A program made the position numbers and the translations under genes. Below, in pieces: positions 1-7,629 of a DNA stretch of 64,000 nt (within the stretch, counting starts at the first letter, position 1; each line of letters starts with the position of its first letter). Where the stretch lies: contig NC_090770.1 of assembly GCF_001761485.1 (NCBI RefSeq), positions 1,364,001 to 1,428,000 of the forward strand. The letters run 5' to 3'. Origin of the DNA: Yarrowia lipolytica. Its lineage: Eukaryota; Ascomycota; Dipodascomycetes; Dipodascales. The notes under the pieces were generated by a model. The model was given only the letters and a program-made list of their open reading frames with translations, had not been told where the DNA came from and did no database searches.

Positions 1-2
1 GA

Positions 3-39
3 CGAAACGGCAACACGAAACGGCAACGCGAAACGGCAA
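3..39. repeat. 13-bp tandem repeat, three copies
   Basis: The word cgaaacggcaa recurs at positions 3, 16 and 29 with a 13-bp period. The array may extend leftwards beyond the window edge. Confidence 0.7.
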
Positions 40-476
40 AAACGGACAGAACAGGAAGAAACGAGTCGACGGGGTGACGCAGAGTGTCAACGATCGTCAA
101 TGACCAGAGATTTCCACTCCACTACAGTACTGTAGTATGTACTAGCCTCGGATAAACCTACCGTGGCTATATACTGTAGCCGTAAATAGCAAGTGGTAGT
201 TCTTGTTGGACTGCGAGGTGAGTGGACGTGGGTCGGGAATCGTATTGTGCGTGCCAGAACAGTTCATACGTACGTACGCACCGTTCTAAGACATACATAC
301 GGTTCGGACAAGTTCATACGTCTTGTAGGTACCTTCTAGGACGGACAAGTACTGTAACGTGGGTTCTCAGACAGGTTGTAAGTACGTGCTTGTCCAAGTA
401 CCGTGCTCGCCTGTCTCGCCTGTCCACACTTGCCCGCCGTTTTCTCGTGGTTGTCGTGGTTCACGTAGTTCTCTTG

Positions 477-535
477 GCTCGTGGTTCGTGGCTCGTGGTT
501 CGTGGTTCGTAGTTCGTGGTTCGTGGTTCGGGGTC
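477..535. repeat. TTCGTGG simple repeat
   Basis: About eight imperfect copies of a 7-8 bp word (ttcgtgg/ctcgtgg/ttcgtag) lie in tandem. No function is apparent. Confidence 0.7.
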
Positions 536-925
536 TCGTTATATGGTCCCCCTTAATATTAACCCAGACTAGAATACCTGTAGCTATCAATAACTCAAAG
601 TACTCCGCTCAAGGGCTGTCGTTCGAGGGGCAAGTATGCGGCTGAATGGTTGTGAGGGGTAAATGGTGCGGGGGAGCCGGTTTCGGTCCTTATATAGTTC
701 TATCATGCCCTTATCCGCTCTTCTTCGCCACCATCGACTCTGTGGACTGGCGCCAACTCCCAGTGTACGCACAAGACAAGGTGTACGCACATAGTGACAG
801 CTGCAGGTTGCATTCTGCTTGTCGCCATCGGGCCAAAACCCTAAAATAAAAGGGAACACCTTTCTGAACCCAACCGCGAGAGCTGCTCCTCTGCAACCTC
901 CCCCCCTGAAACAACTCTACCGACG

Positions 926-2659
926 ATGGCGATCCCCCGAAGAGTCACGCGACTGATCGTGGTAGCGCTGGTGCTCGGCGGACTGCTGCATCTGCTGTTC
1001 GCTGGCAGCATAGGCCGCAAACGATACGCCTTTACTAACGACCCCCAAACAGGCCCAAGCCAACCGACACCGGACGAGGGCCCACAGGAACCGCAGTACG
1101 CGGTGGACAATGTGGTAGCGGAGCCGGACACGTCGCATCTCCAACTGACGCCACCGGAACGCGAGGAGCTCGAAAAACAGGCCCACCAAGAGGTGACGCA
1201 GGAGGAAAAAGAAGAAGCCATCAACAAACACCTCGACACGGCCGAACACAAGCTGTACGCGCGCGCCTTCTCGGCCTTCTACGACCAGCGGCCCCAGCGT
1301 CTGGATATCCCCAAGTTCGACAAGTACGGCGATCTGGGCAAGCTCAACGAAGACAAGCTCAAGAGCCAGCGACTAACAGAAGACCGACTGCGGCAGTTTC
1401 TGCAGATTGAGCCCAAACACGTGGAACAGATGGCAGAGCTGCACAAAAACCTCGTCGGCGAACTGGACAAGGTGCTCGACGACTTTGGAGACCTCACAAA
1501 AATCTACAAGGGCACTGGTATCGCCATTGTGGCCGGAGCCCGCTTCATGCCCATTGTGACCAACTCGCTGCGGATGCTGCGACGAACAGGCTGCACGCTC
1601 CCCGTGGAAATCTTCCTGGCCAACCAGGAGGAGTACGAGGTGCAGTTGTGCGAGGAAGTCTTCCCGTCTCTCGGAGCGGAGTGCCGGGTGCTCCCCGACG
1701 TGCTGGGAAAGGCCGCGCTGCGAAACTTCCCTCTCAAGGGCTACCAGTTCAAGATTCTGTCTGCTCTGGCTTCATCCTTTGAGCACGTGCTCTTGCTGGA
1801 CGCTGACAACGTTGCTATCAAGGACCCCTCGGTCGTGTTCAAGTCCGACGTGTACAAGAAGTACGGCTACATTCTGTGGCCTGACTACTGGGAGCGATCA
1901 ACCCATCCCGAGTTTTTCAACATTGCAGGAACCACTCTCGGAGGGGTGCGTGACGACATGAAGAAGGGCGGGGACGAGGACAACGAGCCTCCCAAACTGG
2001 CTGATCTGATGGGCTCCATGCCCAACCCCTCAACCGAGTCTGGCCAGGTTTTTGTCAACAAGTCTGCCAAGTTCAAGGCACTCCTGCTGGCCACCTATTA
2101 CAATCTCAACGGACCCCGGTACTACTATCCTCTCTTTTCACAGGGTATGATGGGTGAGGGAGACAAGGAGACGTTCCTGGCTGCTGCTGTGGTGCTCAAG
2201 GAGCCCGTATACCAGGTTCCCCGACACGTTCAGGCAATTGGACGATGGTACCGAGACTCATTCCATGGTGCAGCCATGTTGCAATTTGATCCTATCAAGA
2301 CCTACGAGCTTTACGACAAGGCTGCTCGTGGTGAGATTGACGACCAGACCCGCAACAAGCTGGTGGAGAAGGAGGGCATGTTCATGCATACAAATTTCCC
2401 TAAGATGAACCCCCGGGAGCTGCTTGAGAAGAAGCTGTTGAAGGACGCTGAGGGCAACAAGTTCCGAGCGTTTGGACCTCGGTCCGGTCTTAACGGGTTC
2501 CTGCCCACCCGGGATCTGGAGCTGGAGATCTGGCAGGAGGCCGAGTGGATGACTTGTCGGGATATCAAGTTTGCCAACTGGAAGGGTGCTGATCGGGAAA
2601 AGCTGTGTTCCGAGGTGGCAGACCAGGTGGATTTCATGTTGTCGACCACTGACAAGTAA
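926..2659 (+). CDS. Alpha-1,2-mannosyltransferase, MNN2/MNN5 type (GT71)
   Basis: 577-residue type II membrane protein. A short cytosolic N terminus is followed by a single signal anchor (about residues 9-27, LIVVALVLGG core), a charged coiled-coil-prone stem to about residue 170, and a luminal catalytic domain. The domain carries the family signature LLLDADN with the metal-binding Asp292-Ala-Asp294, preceded by KGYQFKILSALASSFEHV and followed by a LWPDYWERSTHPEFF-like block. These are hallmarks of fungal MNN1/MNN2 glycosyltransferases, which use GDP-mannose in the Golgi to branch N-glycan outer chains. MNN2/MNN5 fits better than MNN1 by the look of the DAD-containing block, but the exact linkage is not decidable from sequence. 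The ATG at 926 is the first in frame and directly precedes the anchor; the length is normal for the family. Confidence 0.88.
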   Translation: MAIPRRVTRLIVVALVLGGLLHLLFAGSIGRKRYAFTNDPQTGPSQPTPDEGPQEPQYAVDNVVAEPDTSHLQLTPPEREELEKQAHQEVTQEEKEEAINKHLDTAEHKLYARAFSAFYDQRPQRLDIPKFDKYGDLGKLNEDKLKSQRLTEDRLRQFLQIEPKHVEQMAELHKNLVGELDKVLDDFGDLTKIYKGTGIAIVAGARFMPIVTNSLRMLRRTGCTLPVEIFLANQEEYEVQLCEEVFPSLGAECRVLPDVLGKAALRNFPLKGYQFKILSALASSFEHVLLLDADNVAIKDPSVVFKSDVYKKYGYILWPDYWERSTHPEFFNIAGTTLGGVRDDMKKGGDEDNEPPKLADLMGSMPNPSTESGQVFVNKSAKFKALLLATYYNLNGPRYYYPLFSQGMMGEGDKETFLAAAVVLKEPVYQVPRHVQAIGRWYRDSFHGAAMLQFDPIKTYELYDKAARGEIDDQTRNKLVEKEGMFMHTNFPKMNPRELLEKKLLKDAEGNKFRAFGPRSGLNGFLPTRDLELEIWQEAEWMTCRDIKFANWKGADREKLCSEVADQVDFMLSTTDK

Positions 2660-4851
2660 AAGGACATTAGGGCATTTGAAAACAAAAACATATGGTGCAT
2701 AGGACGAACTGGGTAATAATAGATTGATTTACATGGAAGACATGAAGCATGGTGAAATTAGATGGTACCTGGAGGAAGATGCGAGACCTGTTTGGACAGC
2801 GCCGATGTAAGTACAATAGGACAGGAACTCCACCACTAACAATAAACTGATTAATAATTCCTTGGGTGACAACAAGAATCAATGTCCATCCTACCTTTCG
2901 ATACAACGGACAGCCACGACGATTTCAACAATCTCACTTGGAACGCAACTGGTTGAAATCAGGCGATAGAGTGATTCTCCTGTTGGTTCTTTCCCCAGTT
3001 GGTCTCTACGATAACGATCTCGGGATGTTTTCCACATGTCTTCATCAGTAAGCAATGAAGAGACATCATTTCATCTTTCATCATTAGGAGTGTTGGTAAC
3101 CTCGTTGGAGACCGAGCGATCGAGGGACACTTGTATTTCTTTCTCGGGGTTTAGTTCGAACTTGAAGGGCATCTTTGGTATGTGATGTTCGACTGAGTAC
3201 GGTACGAGTTCATATTGTACGCGGTTATCTAGACCTCATGATATTGGGATCTTCTCTTCACTGCCTTCCGACCTTTGTCACTAGCATCCGCTGTCAAGTA
3301 GACACCAAGTGTCCGTTTGTCATTTCTAGACGTCAGCTGGTGTTTCTTGTGATAGCGAACTTTTCTCTACTGTCTCTAAAACCGTATGGATTCTCCGTTT
3401 CTTTGGGGCCTCTCAACATGCAATGGAGATAACTAAAGACCAGAGACTTCACTATGAGATTGCAGACAGACTGAGCGTCGGTTATAGAGCCCATTATCAG
3501 AGAAAGACATGGGAGCATCTCTGTTGACTCGTTCTCCTCTATCCCCGCCAGCTCGAACAGCTTGAATGTTGGAGTTTGTCAAGTCGTTGAATCCGAGTCT
3601 GGATATGTTGCAAACGTGAGTGGAAGGAAAGAACCAGAAAGGATGTACCTCTCGTAGTACAGAACGTAGAACAGGCATTGGCGGAGCGGACTGCATCGGC
3701 GGAGCGGACTCCAAGTTAAGAAACGTCTGCAGACTTGTGGGCGATGATGCTATAGGAGGAACATGGAGTGGCTGCTGTTCCTCCTGGGTTAGAAGACAGA
3801 GCATTTGGGGTTTCAAATTCGAGATTCAGGACTCGAAGATACAGAACTCCATGCTTCAGTAGCTGTTCTAGTTCGGTATCACCAACATGGCGATACTGGT
3901 ATGTACATACTGGAGGGTACAGTACCGGTCTGGACGGGTTCCGGATCGGCAGTCCATCGACAGTCCGAGACATTTAGGTATACCCAGTAACCAGCAGTGT
4001 ACTTCAAAGTGATTCATACTGCCTTCCAGGGGAAATCTAGTACAAGTTGTCGAGTCATTGTTGCGTCAGAGATTGAGACGCTGGGAAGAACGGAGGGACT
4101 GGTTCTATGTCAGATCATGGAGTTTTGGAAAAGTCTGAAACCGCTGACAACAGTTTAGTACCTGAAGTTCTACTTGGTCTCCACCACCATGGAGCGACAG
4201 GGAGGCGCTTGCATCAAAGCCGGTCTGGGCACTATCGCTGCTGCCCGAGAAAACGACTTTGCCATTGTTACCTCCAACCTGCAGTACCTGGCTGAGGCCA
4301 TCGACGCCATCATCACTCTGCTTGGACGTATGTATGACGCCAACATATACCAGACTCTCACTGCTGCTGCTCCACTGACTACGGTACATCCAGCGATGCA
4401 GGCAGCCCTGAAGGAGGAGACTGCGACAAGAGGCATGGTACCGTTGATGTGACATTGCCAAAGGGAGTGAGTACCTCAATCGGACCCATTAGTAATGGCG
4501 CTGCTTCATCTATGTCCATCATGGAATGATGCGTTCCAACTATTGATGCCGATACTCAAAAGGGCACAGCAAGACATCGGTGAAGAATCATTGATATCGA
4601 TTGGTTCGAAAGTGATGGCATAAGTCATTAAACAATTTTTTTTTTTTCGTATTGTAAGAAAAAAAGAAATATATCCGTGAAATAGGGTGAAATCGACAAA
4701 ATGAACCCTTCTTTACGTTTAAAACTGTGGTGGGAATAATAATATTAGCCCAAATATCGCCTAAAGGCAATATTCAGCAAGATATTTGTTATTCTTGAAA
4801 ATATGACTAAGCGGTCGTTAGGTTTGCTACGAAATAATACAAAAAAAACAG
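2660..4851. other. Gene-poor spacer of 2.2 kb
   Basis: Only short overlapping ORFs occur here. The most coding-like is the ORF at 4189-4452, listed separately. Around 3700-3990 there are three overlapping short plus-strand frames without family features. Poly-T/poly-A runs at about 4630-4665 precede the tRNA-Trp unit. Confidence 0.5.
4189..4452 (+). CDS. Hypothetical short ORF or gene remnant
   Basis: 87 codons from an ATG at 4189 in good context (ccaccaccatgg). The product is regular and helix-like (RENDFAIVTSNLQYLAEAID, then IITLLGRMYDANIY), which looks more like a real protein segment than random ORF sequence. The same frame is open upstream only as far as a stop near 4156, and there is no signal peptide or known domain. 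It could be the tail of a decayed gene or a small Yarrowia-specific protein. I do not recognise it. Confidence 0.25.
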   Translation: MERQGGACIKAGLGTIAAARENDFAIVTSNLQYLAEAIDAIITLLGRMYDANIYQTLTAAAPLTTVHPAMQAALKEETATRGMVPLM

Positions 4852-5018
4852 ATATCGCTGATGTGGTGGCTCAATGGTAGAGCTTTCGACTCCAGTCAAC
4901 TTGGTTGTAATCGAAGGGTTGCAGGTTCAATTCCTGTCCATGTCAAGTTCTAATAGAACTGACAGTGGAGGAAATTATGGGGGTTAAATTCCCCTAGCTT
5001 CTAGCTGATCAGTGATAT
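4852..5018 (+). repeat. 167-bp tRNA-Trp-containing unit with inverted-repeat ends (copy 1)
   Basis: The unit starts with ATATCGCTGAT and ends with ATCAGTGATAT, an 11-bp inverted repeat with one mismatch. Inside lie an intact tRNA-Trp (4860-4945) and a 70-nt second part with a GTTCT/AGAAC hairpin and a T-arm-like GGGGG-TTAAATT-CCCC stem-loop. A T6 run at 5018-5023 forms a plausible Pol III terminator. A decayed copy of the same length and boundaries lies on the minus strand at 24375-24540. The shared boundaries define a mobile or duplicated Pol III unit rather than a lone tRNA. Confidence 0.7.
4860..4945 (+). tRNA. tRNA-Trp (CCA), intron-containing
   Basis: Acceptor GATGTGG pairs with CCATGTC (G-C, A-T, T-G, G-T, T-A, G-C, G-C), with discriminator A at 4945. 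The D arm contains an A box (TGGCTCAATGG) and the T arm a B box (GGTTCAATTCC). Anticodon stem TTCGA/TCGAA encloses a 21-nt loop beginning CTCCA, giving anticodon CCA and a 14-nt intron beginning next to position 37. The body is almost identical to fungal tRNA-Trp as I remember it. There is no T4 run directly after the tRNA; the first is at 5018, so the primary transcript probably includes about 70 extra nucleotides. Confidence 0.85.
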
Positions 5019-5023
5019 TTTTT
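5018..5023 (+). terminator. Pol III T6 terminator of the tRNA-Trp unit
   Basis: This is the first run of four or more T after the tRNA-Trp 3' end. It sits directly at the end of the 167-bp unit. The decayed copy at 24375 also ends in a T7 run (read on the minus strand), so the terminator is part of the repeat. Confidence 0.6.
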
Positions 5024-5866
5024 GCTGAGAGAGGGAATGTTGTATTGTATTTTTTGTACGATACGACTTCAGTTCTTCTCCTGCCCATTAGGATCCTACA
5101 AGGCTCATCAGCCGATGAGTCAGCCGATGAGTCAGCCGATGAGTCAGCCAAGGGAATGTCACGTGCATCCGAACTTGTCTGGACATTGTAATAACGTCTC
5201 CATCGTAATAACATCTCAATAAGTCATGATTCATCTCAGCTATTTCGCAATGTCGTTTTTTCGACTAAATGAAGTTGCAAAAATCGATTTTTGAACATTA
5301 GTAAGCTGGAAGAAGCCGGAATACCTCCAAAACGCCGATGGTATTGATAAAATCCATCGTTGCCATCGATGGGAACCCGGTTCCATTCCGGGTCGGCGCA
5401 ACCGGTGAAAATACAGCATCCGACAGCCATAGTCAAAGCCACCAGAGAGCCCAGCTCATGCACCAGAGAGCCCAGGTCATGAGGGTGGCGAGTGGGCTGT
5501 CCTTTGTCTCATGGCTGTTATTGTGCTATTCACTTTTGCAGCCCCTAATCACTTTTGCATCCGTCATGGAGTCTCATGGAGTCGTCTTGACACCTGCCGT
5601 ATGTTCAGATGTAGAAAGGGAACGAGTGCACGTGCGAGCACCCGCAAACCTGTTCGTAAAGCAACAGCTATACGACCTCAATTTACTCATGGCTGAAACT
5701 TGTATTGAATATGGACCATTATCCTCGCCTTCTGACCAAGCTGCTCTTTGAGTATGTCCCGTAGTTTGAGTCGTCTGAGTAGTTCGCTAGTTCCCACAAG
5801 CCACCCGCACTGGGAATGAAATGTAGGTAAATTCCAATTGTTTCGAATGGTGTCGGGTTGCGCAAA
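5019..5866. other. Spacer between the tRNA-Trp unit and the ZZ-finger gene
   Basis: It holds a 12-bp tandem repeat (5110-5149) and two overlapping frames on opposite strands (5338-5751 plus; about 5236-5430 minus), neither with a recognisable domain. A 15-bp phrase (caccagagagcccag) is repeated near 5440 and 5461. Confidence 0.4.
5110..5149. repeat. 12-bp tandem repeat (agccgatgagtc)
   Basis: Three and a third perfect copies of agccgatgagtc. Confidence 0.9.
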
Positions 5867-7354
5867 CTATTGATAAATATAGAGCTCAAAGGTGTGCTCC
5901 TTGGGATGTGCCTGGTTAGCCATCTTGAAACACTCCTGACAACAATTGAACGTCTCACAATCAACACAATGCACATGTGTCTTATCCAGCAGCTTGTCGC
6001 AGCTGTTGCACTTTGGGGGTCCCTCAGGAATAGACCCTACCTCAGGTTTAGTCACAGGTTCAGGATCGGCCACAGCGACATAGGCATGTCCTGTTTTATG
6101 CTTCTTCGGACTAGAGGCACCTGCAGTGGTATGTGATTCAATAGGGTACCGTGTACTATCTGGTGAATCACGTTCAGTTGTGGTAGGGCTGATATTTTCT
6201 GTGGGCTGATTATTCCGTGTCGATGGAGGCGACAGAGACTCCTCGGGTGCAGGAATTCCCCAAGCACAAGATTTTGACCTGGCAGAGGGAGAGCTTGTGG
6301 TGGGGGTTTCCTGAGCTGCCAGGAACTCCTCCGAAAAGGTCATCTGTTCTGTCTTGGCGCAGATATTGTCAAGGTCGTCCTGTCGAAGTGAAGGAAAATT
6401 TTCTTCAGTCTTCACCAGCGGTTTGGGAATCCAGGGCTTGGGATGTTTTACAACCGACGGCTTAAAAGAACCTCCTGAAGCTGCCGCGTAGCTGCGGTTG
6501 GGGGTAGATGCTGTGGACACGGATGTCGCAGTTTTGATGTTCTGTTTTACCGGCTCGTCTTCCTCGTGAATCCCAATGCAAAAGCTCTCCCATTCTGGCT
6601 CTCGATAGATCTTGTCACGCAACTCGCTAACGTATTCGCAGGGCTCATATATACCAGACTGGGTCAAGGCGTAGACTACAGGGACACTGTCCAGGCTGTT
6701 GATGCAAGAGCTGACGTGTTTGGGGATAGACGTTGTCTTCGTCCCTGCGGGAATTCGGAACTGCACAAGGGTAGAGAAAAGCTCTGGTTTCAGTTTGCCA
6801 GCTGAGCCAAGTTGCAGTTTTGGGGAAGCAGTCTTCTTGGGACCTTTGAGAAAGCCTTCTTCAATAATATCAACGTCTTCCGAACCCTGAGACTTGTTGG
6901 CCTGTTCCAGAGTGTCCAGTTTCAACTTTAGAGCCCAGACGTCGCCCCTGAGAGCGGCGATCTCCTCACTAGCCCGCTGCTTGATTTCGTCCATCTCTTC
7001 CTCAAGGTATGCACGCATCTGGAGCACCGAGTCCGCCACCGTCTCCAGCTTTTCATGGGCCACATGGTCTCTGATGGCATTCATCTGGTTGGTAGGACGA
7101 ATGTACCACTTGGGCGAGTTGGCCGCTTTCAGCGACAACCAGTTTCCGACCACAGCCTCGTCGACCGGGATCCATCGCTCGGAGCCTTCCGTCAATGCCA
7201 TTTCATATCCCTTGAAGGTCTGTGGGGCCTTCTCGAACAGCTCCTGGAAGTAGCTGTCGAACTCAGCCAGCGTGCGGAAATGCAAACCGGGCTCAATAGA
7301 CACAGATTCTTTGGTGCCCGCGTCGGAGCCAGGCTGTAGAATGACTCTTCTCAT
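5867..7354 (-). CDS. ZZ-type zinc-finger protein
   Basis: 495 residues from the ATG at 7354. The extreme C terminus is a ZZ finger: C449-x2-C452, C463-x2-C466, C472-x2-C475 and H483/H487, ending in FELYIYQ. Residues about 95-165 form a charged coiled coil (EEEMDEIKQRASEEIAALRG region). Residues about 265-440 are Ser/Pro/Thr-rich and look disordered. ZZ fingers bind protein tails or ubiquitin-like partners, for example in autophagy receptors and chromatin proteins. No PB1, FW or SWIRM domain is visible, so the pathway is open. The gene lies in the same orientation as the next gene upstream (stop at 7593), with only 238 bp between them, most of it filled by duplicated 3'-end sequence of that neighbour. 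Confidence 0.75.
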   Translation of the reverse strand: MRRVILQPGSDAGTKESVSIEPGLHFRTLAEFDSYFQELFEKAPQTFKGYEMALTEGSERWIPVDEAVVGNWLSLKAANSPKWYIRPTNQMNAIRDHVAHEKLETVADSVLQMRAYLEEEMDEIKQRASEEIAALRGDVWALKLKLDTLEQANKSQGSEDVDIIEEGFLKGPKKTASPKLQLGSAGKLKPELFSTLVQFRIPAGTKTTSIPKHVSSCINSLDSVPVVYALTQSGIYEPCEYVSELRDKIYREPEWESFCIGIHEEDEPVKQNIKTATSVSTASTPNRSYAAASGGSFKPSVVKHPKPWIPKPLVKTEENFPSLRQDDLDNICAKTEQMTFSEEFLAAQETPTTSSPSARSKSCAWGIPAPEESLSPPSTRNNQPTENISPTTTERDSPDSTRYPIESHTTAGASSPKKHKTGHAYVAVADPEPVTKPEVGSIPEGPPKCNSCDKLLDKTHVHCVDCETFNCCQECFKMANQAHPKEHTFELYIYQ

Positions 7355-7504
7355 GGTCGTAGGACGAGTAGTTGTTCGATGAAGAGCTAGTCCGATAATA
7401 GTTGACCATGATGTGTTGGGTGCATTAAAAATGCATTAAATATGCATACACAAAATTACCATAATAATAAATTAAACATCAAATTATAGATAAATAAATA
7501 AATA

Positions 7505-7629
7505 TTCTAGAACGACGCTGCGGAGAGAGCGGGCTCGACTATAAATATTCTAGAACGACGCTGCGGAGAAAGCGGGCTCGATTATAAACATTCTAGAACG
7601 ACACTGCACAGAAAGCGGGCTCGACAACG
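7505..7629. repeat. 43-bp tandem triplication of a gene 3' end
   Basis: Copies start at 7505, 7548 and 7591 with an exact 43-bp period (ttctagaacgacgctgcg core). The third copy is the end of the minus-strand gene at 7593. The other two lie just beyond its stop. Each copy encodes, on the minus strand, an EPA(F/L)xAxSF-like tail followed by its own TAG. Confidence 0.9.

Larger units (their letters stand above)
1..925. other. Intergenic, upstream of the mannosyltransferase gene
   Basis: No convincing coding region is seen. The stretch holds a 13-bp tandem repeat (cgaaacggcaa core, three copies at 3-39), a TTCGTGG-type simple repeat at about 477-535, several GTACTGTA-like palindromic words, and a TATATA word near 691-696 that may belong to the promoter of the gene starting at 926. 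Confidence 0.6.

Noticed and set aside
4946-5017. 5S rRNA as partner in a tRNA-5S dicistron
   Set aside because: The 70-nt second part is too short and lacks the 5S internal control region motifs I know.
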